Below, in pieces: positions 7,544 to 16,851 of a stretch of DNA of 64,000 nt. Position numbers and translations under genes: made by a program. Position 1 is the first letter of the stretch, and every line of letters begins with the position of its first letter. The notes beneath the pieces are model-generated. The model made no database searches. It was not told the origin of the DNA and was given only the letters and a program-made list of their open reading frames with translations. Source of the DNA: Amnibacterium sp. CER49 (lineage in GTDB: Bacteria; Actinomycetota; Actinomycetes; Actinomycetales; Microbacteriaceae). Location of the stretch: positions 124,001 through 188,000 of the forward strand of contig NZ_JARVWQ010000002.1 in NCBI RefSeq assembly GCF_029846255.1, read 5' to 3'.

Positions 7544-9199
7544 GTGAGCGCTTCGCGGACCCCGACCGACATCGACTCGATCGCCGAGCAGGTCGTCGAC
7601 CGCCAGGTCGAGCTCGAGCCCGAGTACGCCGTCTGGCTCGGCCGCCCGGGGTACGAGGGCCGCTACGGCGACCTGTCGCCCGACGGGCACGCCGCGCGGG
7701 CCGACGCGGCCCGGGCGGCGCTCCGCGAGCTCGACGGCGCGCAGCCGGCCGATCGCGTCGACGAGGTCACGCTGCTCGACCTGCGCCGCGAGCTCGGGCT
7801 CGCCGTGGAGCGCTACGAGGCCGGGCTGCACCTGCGGGACCTCGCCGTGATCGCGTCGCCCGCGCAGAGCATCCGCGACGTGCTCGACCTCGAGCCCGAC
7901 GAGACCGACGACGACTGGGCGACCATCGCGAAGCGCCTCGCGGCGGTGCCGGGCGCCGTGGACGGCTTCGTGGCGACGCTGCGGGAGGGGATCCGCCGCG
8001 GCGTCGTGCCCGCCGTGCGGCAGGTCCGGCTCGTCGCCGAGGACGTCTCGGGTCACGCCGCCGCCGACGGGTTCTTCCGGTCGCTCGCCGCGAGGGGCGC
8101 AACCCGGCACGAGGGGCTGCGGCGCGACCTCGAGGCCGGGGCGGAGGCCGCCGCGGACGCCTACCAGGGGCTCGCGCGCTTCCTCAGCGACGAGCTCGCC
8201 CCCGCCGCGACGCCGGAGGACGCGGTCGGCCGCGAGCACTACGCGCTCGCCTCCCGCGCGTTCCTCGGCGCGACCGTCGACCTCGACGAGACCTACGAGT
8301 GGGGCATCGAGGAGCTCGACCGCATGGTGCGCGAGCAGGAGGCGATCGCGCGCGGGATCGTGCCGGGCGGCAGCGTCGAGGACGCGATCGCCGCCCTCGA
8401 CGACGACCCGGGCCGCCGGCTCGAGGGCACCGAGCGGCTCCGCGAGTGGATGCAGCAGCGCAGCGATGCCGCGATCGCCGCGCTCGCGGGCACCGCCTTC
8501 GACATCCCCGAGCCGCTCCGGCGCCTCGAGTGCCGCATCGCCCCGACGACCTCGGGCGAGATCTACTACACGTCGCCCTCCGACGACTTCTCGCGCCCCG
8601 GGCGCATGTGGTGGTCGGTGCCGGAGGGCGTCACCGCGTTCAACACGTGGCGCGAGGCGACGACCGTCTACCACGAGGGCGTGCCCGGGCATCACCTCCA
8701 GCTCGGCACCGCGGTCGCGAACAAGGCGGAGCTGAACACCTGGCGACGCTTCGCGGGCACCTCCGGCCACGCGGAGGGCTGGGCGCTGTACGCGGAGCGG
8801 CTCATGACGGACCTCGGCTTCCTCGACGACCCCGGCGACCGCCTCGGCATGCTCGACGGGCAGCGGATGCGCGCCGCCCGCGTCGTGCTCGACCTCGGCA
8901 TCCACCTGCGCAAGCCCCGGCCCGACGGCGGCGGGATCTGGGACGCCGAGAGCGCGCTCGGCTTCTTCCGGCAGCACGTGCACATGGCCGACGGCTTCCT
9001 CCGCTTCGAGGTGAACCGCTACCTCGGCTGGCCCGGGCAGGCGCCCTCCTACAAGGTGGGGCAGCGCATCTGGGAGCAGGTGCGCGACGAGGTGCGACGG
9101 CGGAGCGGTGACCGCTTCGACCTGAAGGCGTTCCACCGCGACGCGCTCGCGATGGGCGGCGTCGGGCTCGACACGCTGCGCGCGGCGCTCGTGCCCTGA
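7544..9199 (+). CDS. DUF885 family protein, probable zinc peptidase
   Basis: This 551-aa protein belongs to the DUF885 family. It has the family's metal-binding motif HEGVPGHH (His377-His384), a variant of the HExxH zinc-peptidase signature, and the downstream GHAEGWALYAERLM helix whose Glu is expected to complete the site. No signal peptide is visible, so it should be cytoplasmic. Members are often annotated as peptidase-like or dipeptidyl carboxypeptidase-like, but the substrate is rarely known. The GTG at 7544 is supported by the -10 box just upstream; a longer form from 7418 would run through the promoter and has an Arg-rich, non-family N-terminus. It is divergent from the amidotransferase gene across 143 nt. 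Confidence 0.82.
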   Translation: MSASRTPTDIDSIAEQVVDRQVELEPEYAVWLGRPGYEGRYGDLSPDGHAARADAARAALRELDGAQPADRVDEVTLLDLRRELGLAVERYEAGLHLRDLAVIASPAQSIRDVLDLEPDETDDDWATIAKRLAAVPGAVDGFVATLREGIRRGVVPAVRQVRLVAEDVSGHAAADGFFRSLAARGATRHEGLRRDLEAGAEAAADAYQGLARFLSDELAPAATPEDAVGREHYALASRAFLGATVDLDETYEWGIEELDRMVREQEAIARGIVPGGSVEDAIAALDDDPGRRLEGTERLREWMQQRSDAAIAALAGTAFDIPEPLRRLECRIAPTTSGEIYYTSPSDDFSRPGRMWWSVPEGVTAFNTWREATTVYHEGVPGHHLQLGTAVANKAELNTWRRFAGTSGHAEGWALYAERLMTDLGFLDDPGDRLGMLDGQRMRAARVVLDLGIHLRKPRPDGGGIWDAESALGFFRQHVHMADGFLRFEVNRYLGWPGQAPSYKVGQRIWEQVRDEVRRRSGDRFDLKAFHRDALAMGGVGLDTLRAALVP

Positions 9200-9280
9200 C
9201 CCCGCTCGGGAATCCTGCGGCGCCTCGGCGCGTTCCGTATCACGGTGAAACAGCCCGGGTACCGATCTGCACGGGTCGGC

Positions 9281-9443
9281 TAGACTGGGCAGCCGTCCGC
9301 CCGCTTCTGCGCGCGCGGTCCGCCGCCTCCGTGCGGCCGGTCGATCCGTCGGGTCGCCCGCACAACTCCATCCGCCGGTCGCGGGAAGGCTCGGACGAGC
9401 CTGTGCGCCCGGCCCGAACACCCCATCCGGAAGCAACCACTAC
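9281..9443 (+). promoter_or_regulatory. rpsA promoter (-10 TAGACT) and 150-nt leader
   Basis: TAGACT at 9281-9286 is the best -10 box in the 244-nt gap before rpsA; no good -35 is seen. The transcript would carry an untranslated leader of about 150 nt, C-rich and lacking a clear long hairpin. A GGAAG site lies upstream of the ATG. A leader of this length could host autoregulation by S1 (known in E. coli), but no specific structure was identified. Confidence 0.45.
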
Positions 9444-10883
9444 ATGACTCTCACACCGACCGCCTCGGCCCCCAAGCAGGTCGCGATCAACGACATCGGA
9501 TCTGCGGACGACTTCCTGGCCGCGGTCGAGAAGACCCTCAAGTTCTTCAACGACGGCGACCTGATCGAGGGCACCGTCGTCAAGATCGACCGCGACGAGG
9601 TCCTCGTCGACGTCGGCTACAAGACCGAGGGCGTCATCCCCTCGCGCGAGCTCTCGATCAAGCACGACGTGGACCCCAACGAGGTCGTCACCGTCGGCGA
9701 CACCGTCGAGGCCCTCGTCCTCCAGAAGGAGGACAAGGAGGGTCGCCTGATCCTCTCCAAGAAGCGCGCCCAGTACGAGCGCGCCTGGGGCGACGTCGAG
9801 CGCATCAAGGAGGAGGACGGCGTCGTCACCGGCACCGTCATCGAGGTCGTCAAGGGCGGCCTCATCGTCGACATCGGCCTCCGCGGCTTCCTGCCGGCGT
9901 CGCTCATCGAGCTGCGCCGCGTCCGCGACCTCACGCCGTACCTCGGCCAGCAGCTCGAGGCCAAGATCCTCGAGCTCGACAAGAACCGCAACAACGTCGT
10001 GCTCTCCCGGCGCGCGCTGCTCGAGCAGACGCAGTCCGAGAGCCGCACCACCTTCCTCAACAACCTGCACAAGGGCCAGGTCCGCAAGGGCGTCGTGTCC
10101 TCGATCGTCAACTTCGGCGCGTTCGTCGACCTCGGCGGCGTGGACGGGCTCGTGCACGTCTCCGAGCTCAGCTGGAAGCACATCGAGCACGCGAGCGAGG
10201 TCGTCGAGGTGGGCCAGGAGGTCACCGTCGAGGTGCTCGAGGTCGACCTCGACCGGGAGCGCGTCTCCCTGTCGCTGAAGGCGACGCAGGAGGACCCGTG
10301 GCAGGTCTTCGCCCGCACCCACGCGATCGGCCAGGTCGCGCCGGGCAAGGTCACGAAGCTCGTCCCGTTCGGCGCGTTCGTGCGCGTCGCGGACGGCATC
10401 GAGGGCCTCGTCCACATCTCCGAGCTCTCGAGCCGCCACGTCGAGCTCGCGGAGCAGGTCGTGTCGGTCGGCGAGGAGGTCTTCGTCAAGATCATCGACA
10501 TCGATCTCGAGCGTCGCCGCATCTCCCTCTCGCTCAAGCAGGCGAACGAGGGCGTCGACCCCGAGGGCACCGAGTTCGACCCGGCGCTCTACGGCATGCT
10601 CACCGAGTACGACGAGCAGGGCAACTACAAGTACCCCGAGGGCTTCGACCCCGAGACCAACGAGTGGCGCGAGGGCTTCGAGGAGCAGCGCGACAAGTGG
10701 GAGCAGGAGTACGCGGCGGCGCAGGCCCGCTGGGAGGCCCACAAGGCGCAGATCGCCAAGCAGCAGGCCGACGAGGCCGCTGCCGGCACCGCGGGCACGT
10801 ACTCGAGCGACTCGGCCTCGTCCGGCCGTCTCGCGGACGACGAGTCCCTCGCCGCGCTGCGCGAGCGGCTCACGAGCCGCTGA
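9444..10883 (+). CDS. rpsA: 30S ribosomal protein S1
   Basis: This 479-aa protein has four S1 RNA-binding (OB-fold) domains: about residues 36-107, 125-195, 210-280 and 295-367. The third and fourth have the most canonical runs (VNFGAFVDLGGVDGLVHVSE and VPFGAFVRVADGIEGLVHIS). This is the short, four-domain form typical of actinobacteria, against six in E. coli. The tail after residue 370 is charged and repetitive in composition (YDEQGNYKYPEGFDPETNEW, then an Ala/Gln-rich stretch), probably disordered. S1 helps bring mRNA to the 30S subunit; given the many leaderless genes here, its role may be mainly with leadered mRNAs. coaE follows, as in many actinobacteria, but behind its own terminator and promoter. 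Confidence 0.97.
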   Translation: MTLTPTASAPKQVAINDIGSADDFLAAVEKTLKFFNDGDLIEGTVVKIDRDEVLVDVGYKTEGVIPSRELSIKHDVDPNEVVTVGDTVEALVLQKEDKEGRLILSKKRAQYERAWGDVERIKEEDGVVTGTVIEVVKGGLIVDIGLRGFLPASLIELRRVRDLTPYLGQQLEAKILELDKNRNNVVLSRRALLEQTQSESRTTFLNNLHKGQVRKGVVSSIVNFGAFVDLGGVDGLVHVSELSWKHIEHASEVVEVGQEVTVEVLEVDLDRERVSLSLKATQEDPWQVFARTHAIGQVAPGKVTKLVPFGAFVRVADGIEGLVHISELSSRHVELAEQVVSVGEEVFVKIIDIDLERRRISLSLKQANEGVDPEGTEFDPALYGMLTEYDEQGNYKYPEGFDPETNEWREGFEEQRDKWEQEYAAAQARWEAHKAQIAKQQADEAAAGTAGTYSSDSASSGRLADDESLAALRERLTSR

Positions 10884-10900
10884 CGCGGTAGCGACACCAC

Positions 10901-10939
10901 CCGAAGGGCGGTTCCCGGATCCCGGGAGCCGCCCTTCGG
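10901..10939 (+). terminator. rpsA terminator
   Basis: CCGAAGGGCGGTTCCCGG (10901-10918) pairs with CCGGGAGCCGCCCTTCGG (10922-10939), an 18-bp stem with one G-U pair and a 3-nt loop. No strong T tract follows; the coaE -10 box starts 8 nt later. Confidence 0.75.
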
Positions 10940-10946
10940 CGTTCCC

Positions 10947-10952
10947 TAGGCT
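10947..10952 (+). promoter_or_regulatory. -10 box TAGGCT for leaderless coaE
   Basis: TAGGCT ends 6 nt before the coaE GTG, the same sequence and spacing as at polA. Confidence 0.55.
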
Positions 10953-10958
10953 GGCGCG

Positions 10959-11552
10959 GTGCCTCTCCTCGCGCTCACCGGCGGCATCGCGTCGGGCAAG
11001 TCGACGATCGCGGCCCGGTTCGCCGAGCTCGGCGCGACGGTGGTCGACGCCGACGTGCTCGCCCGCGAGGTCGTCGAGCCCGGTGAGCCGGCGCTCGCGG
11101 CGGTGGCCGAGGCGTTCGGGGACGGGATGCTGCTGCCCGACGGGCGCCTCGACCGGCCCGCGCTCGGCCGGATCGTGTTCGCGGATCCCGACGCGCGGCA
11201 CCGCCTGAACGGCATCGTGCATCCCGCCGTCGTCGAGCGCTCGCAGGCCCTGTTCCGCGCCGCGCTCGAGCAGGACCCGCAGCGGGTCGTCGTCTACGAC
11301 GTGCCGCTGCTCGACGCCCGTGGCACCGGCGAGTTCGAGCGCATCGTGGTCGCCGACGCCCCCGTCGAGGTCCGCGTGCGCCGCCTGGTGACGCTCCGGG
11401 GGATGGCCGAGGACGACGCCCGCGCGCGGATCGCCGCGCAGCTCGACGACGACGCCCGCCGCGCGCTCGCCACCGACGTCGTCGACACCTCCGGCACGCT
11501 CGCGGACACGTTCGCGCAGGTCGACGCGCTCTGGGCGCGCCTGCAGGGCTGA
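10959..11552 (+). CDS. coaE: Dephospho-CoA kinase
   Basis: This 197-aa enzyme phosphorylates the 3'-hydroxyl of dephospho-CoA, the last step of coenzyme A synthesis. The P-loop LTGGIASGKST is at the N-terminus, DADVLAREVV is the conserved segment after the first helix, and VYDVPLL marks the substrate region. Length equals the catalytic domain alone: the DUF residue extension found on the mycobacterial enzyme is absent. The GTG start is supported by the leaderless promoter. It is convergent with the EamA transporter, 11 nt apart. Confidence 0.95.
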   Translation: MPLLALTGGIASGKSTIAARFAELGATVVDADVLAREVVEPGEPALAAVAEAFGDGMLLPDGRLDRPALGRIVFADPDARHRLNGIVHPAVVERSQALFRAALEQDPQRVVVYDVPLLDARGTGEFERIVVADAPVEVRVRRLVTLRGMAEDDARARIAAQLDDDARRALATDVVDTSGTLADTFAQVDALWARLQG

Positions 11553-11563
11553 TCCGCGGCGCG

Positions 11564-12424
11564 TCAGCCCCCGCGACCGCGGTGGGCCGCGACCGCGGCG
11601 ACGTTCGCGAGGCAGACCGCGGCGATGCCGGCGACCTGCAGCGCGTCGAGCCGCTGTCCGAGCACCAGCAGACCGAACACGGCCGCGGCGACGGGGTGGA
11701 CGCTCTGCAGCATCCCGAAGAGGCCCGCCGGCAGCGTGCGCAGGATCACGAGGTCGAGCGAGTAGGGCAGCGCCGAGGACAGCACGCCCGTGATGGCGCC
11801 GACGAGCAGCACGTGCCCGGCCTGCGCGGGTGGCAGCCCGAGCAGCAGCACGACGAGGCCGGGCAGCGTGAGGACCGTGCCCGTGAGGCCCGCGACGGCC
11901 GTGCCGGTGACGCCCGGCAGCGCACCGGCGACGCGGCTGAGCACGATGTAGGCGGCCCAGAGCGCAGCCGCGCCGAGCCCGAGCAGCAGGCCGACCGGGT
12001 CCGGCGCCGGCCCGCCGACCGCTCCCGTGAGGACGACCACGCCGGCGAGCGCGAGGGCCCCGCACGCGGCGTCGACAGCGCGACGCGACGCGGCGAGCGC
12101 GACGGCGAGGGGCCCGAGGAACTCGACGGTGACGGCGAGACCGAGCCCGATCCGCTCCACCGCCGCGTACAGCGTCGTGTTCATCCCGACGAGGACGACG
12201 CCGAGCAGCAGCGCCGGGGTCAGGCGCTTCAGGCCGATGCGGTGCAGCGGCGGCCGGGCGATCGCGAGCAGCGTCACGGCGGAGACGAGCTGGCGCATCG
12301 CGGCGACGCCGAACGGTCCGACGAGCGGGAACACGGTCGCGCCGATCGCGGCGCCGACCTGCACCGACGAGGCGCTGCCGACGACCCCCGCGATGCGCAG
12401 GCGCCGCCCGTCCGCGCTCGTCAT
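11564..12424 (-). CDS. EamA/RhtA-type membrane transporter
   Basis: This 286-aa protein has about ten hydrophobic helices and the two-repeat architecture of the EamA drug/metabolite transporter superfamily. Runs such as VGPFGVAAMRQL, AAVERIGLGLAVTVEFLGPL and LPYSLDLVILRTLPAGLFGM resemble RhtA, the threonine/homoserine exporter of E. coli. It probably exports an amino acid or a related small metabolite. The ATG at 12424 has a GAGGGGG ribosome binding site 8 nt upstream; an in-frame start at 12460 lacks one. It lies downstream of the wall-polymer genes on the same strand but behind a terminator. Confidence 0.85.
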   Translation of the reverse strand: MTSADGRRLRIAGVVGSASSVQVGAAIGATVFPLVGPFGVAAMRQLVSAVTLLAIARPPLHRIGLKRLTPALLLGVVLVGMNTTLYAAVERIGLGLAVTVEFLGPLAVALAASRRAVDAACGALALAGVVVLTGAVGGPAPDPVGLLLGLGAAALWAAYIVLSRVAGALPGVTGTAVAGLTGTVLTLPGLVVLLLGLPPAQAGHVLLVGAITGVLSSALPYSLDLVILRTLPAGLFGMLQSVHPVAAAVFGLLVLGQRLDALQVAGIAAVCLANVAAVAAHRGRGG

Positions 12425-12489
12425 GGCTGCAGCCCCCTCGGTCCGGCGGAGGCCCGCCACCGCTCACGATAGCCGCGGCAGCCGGACGA

Positions 12490-12524
12490 CCGAGTGCGCC
12501 GACGGGACCCGCCGGCGCACTCGG
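12490..12524 (-). terminator. Terminator of the GT2-TagF gene
   Basis: CCGAGTGCGCC (12490-12500) pairs with GGCGCACTCGG (12514-12524), an 11-bp perfect stem placed 13 nt beyond the stop at 12538. Confidence 0.65.
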
Positions 12525-12537
12525 GGAGCAGGAGGCG

Positions 12538-15318
12538 CTACGCCCGTCCGGCGAGCACGCGCTCGCGGTCGTCCGACGCCTCGTCGCGCACGCGCTCGAT
12601 CGCGGGCCGCGGCGCGGTGCCCGTCAGCGCCGCCCACGTCTCGGGCACGGCGCGGGTGTGCGCGACCGCGCGCGGCACCGGGCGTCCGAGGTCGAGGATC
12701 GCGTCGTAGACGCGGGCGCTGTTGCGGCCGTCGCGCACCGGGAAGGTGCGCCGGGCGACCTCGGCGTAGCGGCGCCGCACGTCGGCGTCCTCGAGCACGG
12801 ACTCGATGCCCGCGACGAGCTCGTCCGCGGTGGTCGCCACGGGACCGAAGCCGTCCGTGCGGTAGTCGTAGTAGCCGGGGCCCTCGGTGTGGTTCGCGAT
12901 GTACTCCCGCTCGTCGAACTGGAAGTACGCGACCGGCCGCTCGAGGTAGGCGGCGTTGAACGCCATCGACGAGTAGTCGGTGACGAGGACCGCCGAGCGG
13001 ATCACCGCGTCCTGCACGTCGATGTCGCCGTACCGGCCGAGCACGATCTGCTTCGGCAGGTCGAACTCGTCGAGGTACGGCTGGATGTTCGGGTGCGGCA
13101 GGAAGACGATCCGGTACCCGCCGCGGCGCGCGAGCTCGAGCAGCCGGGGGGAGCGGAGCACGTCGCCCCAGGCCTGCGCGTACTCGCTGCGCATGAAGTC
13201 GGCGTTGCGGTGACGGTCCGTCGACGAGGTGCGTGCCTTGCCGACGAGGTGCTCGCGCCACGTGGGCGCGATGAGGATGTCGCGCACCGCCGACTCGGGC
13301 ATCGCGGCGCTCCGGCGCCGCAGCGCGTCGTGCCGTGGCAGGCCCGTGAGCCGGACCTCCTTCGTGGTGAGCGCGTAGGGGGTGTCGCCCGCGAGGAAGC
13401 CGTACTCCGGCTCGGTGGACGCGACGATCATGTCGATCGACTTGCGGTTGAGCCACGGCGAGAGGTCGCCCTTGATGACGCCGTGCTGCAGGAACACGAA
13501 GCGGAACTGCGGCGGCCCGAAGCGCCGGCGATCGAGCGGGTTCGTCACGTAGGCGTCAGCGTGGCTCGACGCGACCACGGTCGCGGAGAGGATCAGCAGC
13601 AGCCAGCGGAACGAGCGGAACGGCACGATCCGGAACCCGTCGCGCTGCAGCCGCCGGTAGTCGCTGCTGCGCTTGTCGAGCGTGAACCAGACGTTGCGGC
13701 CGGGGTGGTTCGCGCGGATCCAGCGGTACAGCTCCTCGGCGCTGTCACCGGCCTCGTTGTTCTTGTCCATGAGCAGCCAGGCCTTGCCGTAGCGCGCGCG
13801 CACCACCGGCGAGCGCAGCGCGAGCCACGTGAGGATGTCCTTGATGCCGTGCAGCGACAGCTCGCGACGGCCCCAGCCGATCGCACCGAGCAGCGCGCGC
13901 TTGACGACGGAGCCGGCGAGGCGCCAAGTCGGCCGCGTCTGCTGGCGGAAGCGCGCCGGGGTGGCATCGGCGGTACGGCGGGCGATTCGCCGGATGTCCG
14001 GCACCCGCAGCTTGTAGTCGCTCACCCCCGAGCGGCTCCAGTTCGCGAACCGCACCGGGGCGCCGTTCAGGCGGGCGCGGATCTGGCCGGCCGAGTCGAT
14101 CCAGACGATCCGCTCCTTCAGCAGCACGGTGCCGACGAGGCGGACCGGGCGCACGGCGGAGTGCCTCGGCTCCGCGGACCGGCCGTGCGACCAGAAGCGC
14201 TCGGAGGGGAGCGGGCCGCCGAAGTAGTAGACGAGGCGGGCGAGGTCCTGGCGGTCGTCGACCGCGGAGACGGTGACCCGGTCGACGAACGGCTCGTCGC
14301 GGTAGCCGTGCGCGAGCGCCTGCTTCATCCAGCCGGGCACGGCCATCATGTCGAAGCCGAAGATCACCTCGTCCTCGAGGTAGCCGACGACGTCGCGCAT
14401 GATGCGGGCGAACTCGTCCAGCACGGCCTGGTCGACCGCGCGGGAGATGCGGTTCTCCGGCCAGTCCATCTTGAACAGCCAGAACACGTTGTAGGCGACG
14501 AGGTTCTGCAGCCAGTGCGGCACGCTGCCGCGCTGCTCGCGCGCCGTCCGCAGCAGCTCGAGGTAGCCGTACCGCGGCACGTCGGTGTACGTGCGCGGGT
14601 CGTACCGGTAGTTCTGGTTCGTCGAGCTGCCGTCGGCGCGCTTCCGGTAGCGGTAGACCGCCCGGTCGACGAGGCCGAGCGTCGGCTCGTCGGCGAGGAG
14701 CAGGTACTCGGCGACGAACTTGCCGTCCTCGAACGCGGAGCGCAGGCGCTCGTCGAAGCGGATCGAGTGGTCGCGCACGATGTCGGCGCGGAACAGGCTC
14801 GACAGCAGCTGGCCGTGGATGAAGTTCGGCCGCGCGGCGAGGTTCGCCACCGTGTTGCCCGACTTGAAGCGGAAGCCGTGCGGGTGCGTGTCGGCGATCT
14901 CGCCGGTGACCTCGTCCCAGAACACGACGTGTCCCGCGTAGAGCGCGATGTCGAGGTGCGCGGTCTGCTCCATGAACGCGAACAGCTCGGCGAAGAGCTG
15001 CGGCTCGATCACGTCGTCCGGGTCGAGGAAGCAGAGCCAGTCGCCGCGGGCGCGCTCGATCCCGGCGTTGCGCGCCGAGGCCTGGCCGCCGTTCTCCTTG
15101 CGGACCACCTGCACCGACCCGGGATGCCGCGCGGCGAACGCCTCGGCGAGCGCTGCGGAGCCGTCGGGGGAGCCGTCGTCGACGAGCACGACGTCGAGCC
15201 GGTCGAGGCCGACCGTCTGCGCCTCGATCGAGGCGAGGAAGTCCGGGAGGTAGCGCTCCACGCCGTACATGGGTGCGATGACGCTGACGAGGGGTGCTGG
15301 CAAGGACGGGTGCTCCAA
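12538..15318 (-). CDS. Fused GT2 glycosyltransferase and TagF-like polyol-phosphate polymerase
   Basis: This product of up to 926 aa joins two enzymes. Residues about 8-330 are a GT-A family 2 glycosyltransferase (VSVIAPMYGVERYLPDFLAS, VVLVDDGSPDGS, FLDPDDV for nucleotide-sugar and metal binding). Residues about 500-880 are a CDP-glycerol glycerophosphotransferase (TagF/TagB) domain: LQHGVIKGDLS at 610-620 has the catalytic-type His612, later runs are LPHPNIQPY and VTDYSSMAFNAAYLERPV. The middle 330-490 is not recognised. It should build a wall teichoic acid-like polymer by alternating sugar and polyol-phosphate additions on the inner membrane face. The first in-frame TTG (15318) has no ribosome site; TTG at 15303 has a GGAG 9 nt upstream and may be the true start. 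The related GT2 gene lies upstream on the same strand. Confidence 0.85.
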   Translation of the reverse strand: MEHPSLPAPLVSVIAPMYGVERYLPDFLASIEAQTVGLDRLDVVLVDDGSPDGSAALAEAFAARHPGSVQVVRKENGGQASARNAGIERARGDWLCFLDPDDVIEPQLFAELFAFMEQTAHLDIALYAGHVVFWDEVTGEIADTHPHGFRFKSGNTVANLAARPNFIHGQLLSSLFRADIVRDHSIRFDERLRSAFEDGKFVAEYLLLADEPTLGLVDRAVYRYRKRADGSSTNQNYRYDPRTYTDVPRYGYLELLRTAREQRGSVPHWLQNLVAYNVFWLFKMDWPENRISRAVDQAVLDEFARIMRDVVGYLEDEVIFGFDMMAVPGWMKQALAHGYRDEPFVDRVTVSAVDDRQDLARLVYYFGGPLPSERFWSHGRSAEPRHSAVRPVRLVGTVLLKERIVWIDSAGQIRARLNGAPVRFANWSRSGVSDYKLRVPDIRRIARRTADATPARFRQQTRPTWRLAGSVVKRALLGAIGWGRRELSLHGIKDILTWLALRSPVVRARYGKAWLLMDKNNEAGDSAEELYRWIRANHPGRNVWFTLDKRSSDYRRLQRDGFRIVPFRSFRWLLLILSATVVASSHADAYVTNPLDRRRFGPPQFRFVFLQHGVIKGDLSPWLNRKSIDMIVASTEPEYGFLAGDTPYALTTKEVRLTGLPRHDALRRRSAAMPESAVRDILIAPTWREHLVGKARTSSTDRHRNADFMRSEYAQAWGDVLRSPRLLELARRGGYRIVFLPHPNIQPYLDEFDLPKQIVLGRYGDIDVQDAVIRSAVLVTDYSSMAFNAAYLERPVAYFQFDEREYIANHTEGPGYYDYRTDGFGPVATTADELVAGIESVLEDADVRRRYAEVARRTFPVRDGRNSARVYDAILDLGRPVPRAVAHTRAVPETWAALTGTAPRPAIERVRDEASDDRERVLAGRA

Positions 15319-15370
15319 TGCGGGAGGAGGACGCGTCCGGCGCCGATGCCGGAGCGACCAGGGGCGGGTC

Positions 15371-15405
15371 GGACGGCCCGACCGTCCAGCCCCCCGTTCG
15401 GGGGT
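15371..15405 (-). terminator. Tandem hairpins between the two GT2 genes
   Basis: GGACGG-CCCGA-CCGTCC (15371-15387) is followed by a C5/G5 hairpin (about 15390-15405). Together they fill the 96-nt gap and could end or attenuate the upstream GT2 transcript. No T tract. Confidence 0.35.
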
Positions 15406-15414
15406 CAGTGGATG

Positions 15415-16851
15415 CTAAGAAACGATGTCGCGGACGCCCGGCATCCGGAGCGGAGTGTCGCGCCCTCCGCGGCGGCGTCCGGCGGGGGCGACCCGTCGCA
15501 GCGCCCGGCCCGCGGTGCGCCGCAGCAGCCGCAGCCCCCGGACCGGCAGCGGGTCGCGGAGGCGGGGGAGCGCGAGGTCGAACCGCTCCCCGTCGAGGCG
15601 GACCTCGGCGCGGCGCGTCGCCGGCAGGACGGTGCGGCGCTCCTGCACGAGCGTCTGGTCGAAGTGGTGCAGCGGCGCCGCGGTCGTCCCGAGCGGGCGG
15701 ACGACCCGGCCGCGCACCACGACCTCCTCCTCGGGCGCCCGCCCGACGAACAGCGATCGCACCTCGACCGTGCCGCGTGCACCGCGGGCGAGCAGCGGCA
15801 GCGGCGGCACGGGCGAGCCCTTCAGGGCGAGCAGCAGCGCGCGCGTCTCGCGGTTCAGCGGGGTGACGCGGTAGTCGAGGATCAGCGCGTCGTCGATGTG
15901 CGCGAGCACCGACGACACCCGGCCGAGGAACGCGACGCGCTGCTCGGGGGTCAGGACGTGCGCCTTCGTGGCCTCCCGCTCCTCGGCGACGAGCAGCCAC
16001 TTCAGCTCGTAGAGCACCTGGTTCTGGAACCACGCGGGCACATGTCCCCGCTCGGCGGCGAGGCGGGCGAGCGCCGGGAGGTAGCCGAGGTCGAAGCGCT
16101 CGAACCAGGTCTCGGCGCGCGTGCGGTAGCGGTCGACGGCCGAGTCGGCGCTCGCGCGCTTCCGGTAGCGGTAGACCGCGCCGGGCACGACGCCGAGCGC
16201 CGGATCGGGTGCGGCGGCGAGCACGTCGGCGACGAACAGCGCGTCCTCGGACGCGTGCAGGCCGGGGAGGAAGCGGATGCCGGAGCGCTCGAGGTCGGCG
16301 CGCCGGAAGCACGTCGACGCGGCGTGCATCTGCAGGAAGTGCGGCTCGTCGGCGAGGCGGACGACCCGTGCGCCGTCCTGGAACTTGAAGCGCAGCGAGT
16401 GGTTGTCGAGCAGTCGGCCCTCGGCCTCGATGTGCTTCACGAGGTTCGTCGCGACGGCGGTCGCCGCGTCGCCGTGCTCGAGCACGAACGCCGCGACCTC
16501 GGCACACCAGCGCTCGCCGAGCGCGTCGTCGGAGTCGGGGAAGCCGACCCACTCGCCGGTCGCGGCGGCGAGACCGCGGTTCCGCGCCGCGCTGACGCCG
16601 GCGTTCGCCTGCCGGATCAGCAGGGCGTCGACGCCCGCGGGCCTCGCCTCGTCGATCCACCGCTCGACGAGGTCCGCGCTGCCGTCGGGGGAGCCGTCGT
16701 CGACGAAGACGCACTGCAGGTCGTACGGTCCGGGCTCCTGCGCGGCGATCGAGTCGAGCAGATCGGGCAGGTAGCGCTCGACGTCGTACAGGGGCACGAC
16801 GAGGCTCAGCGTCACCCGTCCGGCGCGGTCGGGCTGCGGGCTCGTGCTCAT
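15415..16851 (-). CDS. Family 2 glycosyltransferase, wall polymer type
   Basis: This 478-aa protein has an N-terminal GT2 catalytic domain (LSLVVPLYDVERYLPDLLDS, CVFVDDGSPDGS, and GFPDSDDAL as the DxD-type region, within the first 110 residues). The pattern HASEDALFVADVLAAAPDP and VYRYRKR is shared with the GT2 part of the downstream fusion protein, so the two genes are paralogues. The C-terminal 150 residues are Arg-rich, lack a TagF domain and are not recognised. It probably adds a sugar to the glycopolymer handled by its neighbours. The ATG has an AGGA site just upstream. It is divergent from uvrB across 174 nt that contains no further gene. Confidence 0.83.
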   Translation of the reverse strand: MSTSPQPDRAGRVTLSLVVPLYDVERYLPDLLDSIAAQEPGPYDLQCVFVDDGSPDGSADLVERWIDEARPAGVDALLIRQANAGVSAARNRGLAAATGEWVGFPDSDDALGERWCAEVAAFVLEHGDAATAVATNLVKHIEAEGRLLDNHSLRFKFQDGARVVRLADEPHFLQMHAASTCFRRADLERSGIRFLPGLHASEDALFVADVLAAAPDPALGVVPGAVYRYRKRASADSAVDRYRTRAETWFERFDLGYLPALARLAAERGHVPAWFQNQVLYELKWLLVAEEREATKAHVLTPEQRVAFLGRVSSVLAHIDDALILDYRVTPLNRETRALLLALKGSPVPPLPLLARGARGTVEVRSLFVGRAPEEEVVVRGRVVRPLGTTAAPLHHFDQTLVQERRTVLPATRRAEVRLDGERFDLALPRLRDPLPVRGLRLLRRTAGRALRRVAPAGRRRGGRDTPLRMPGVRDIVS

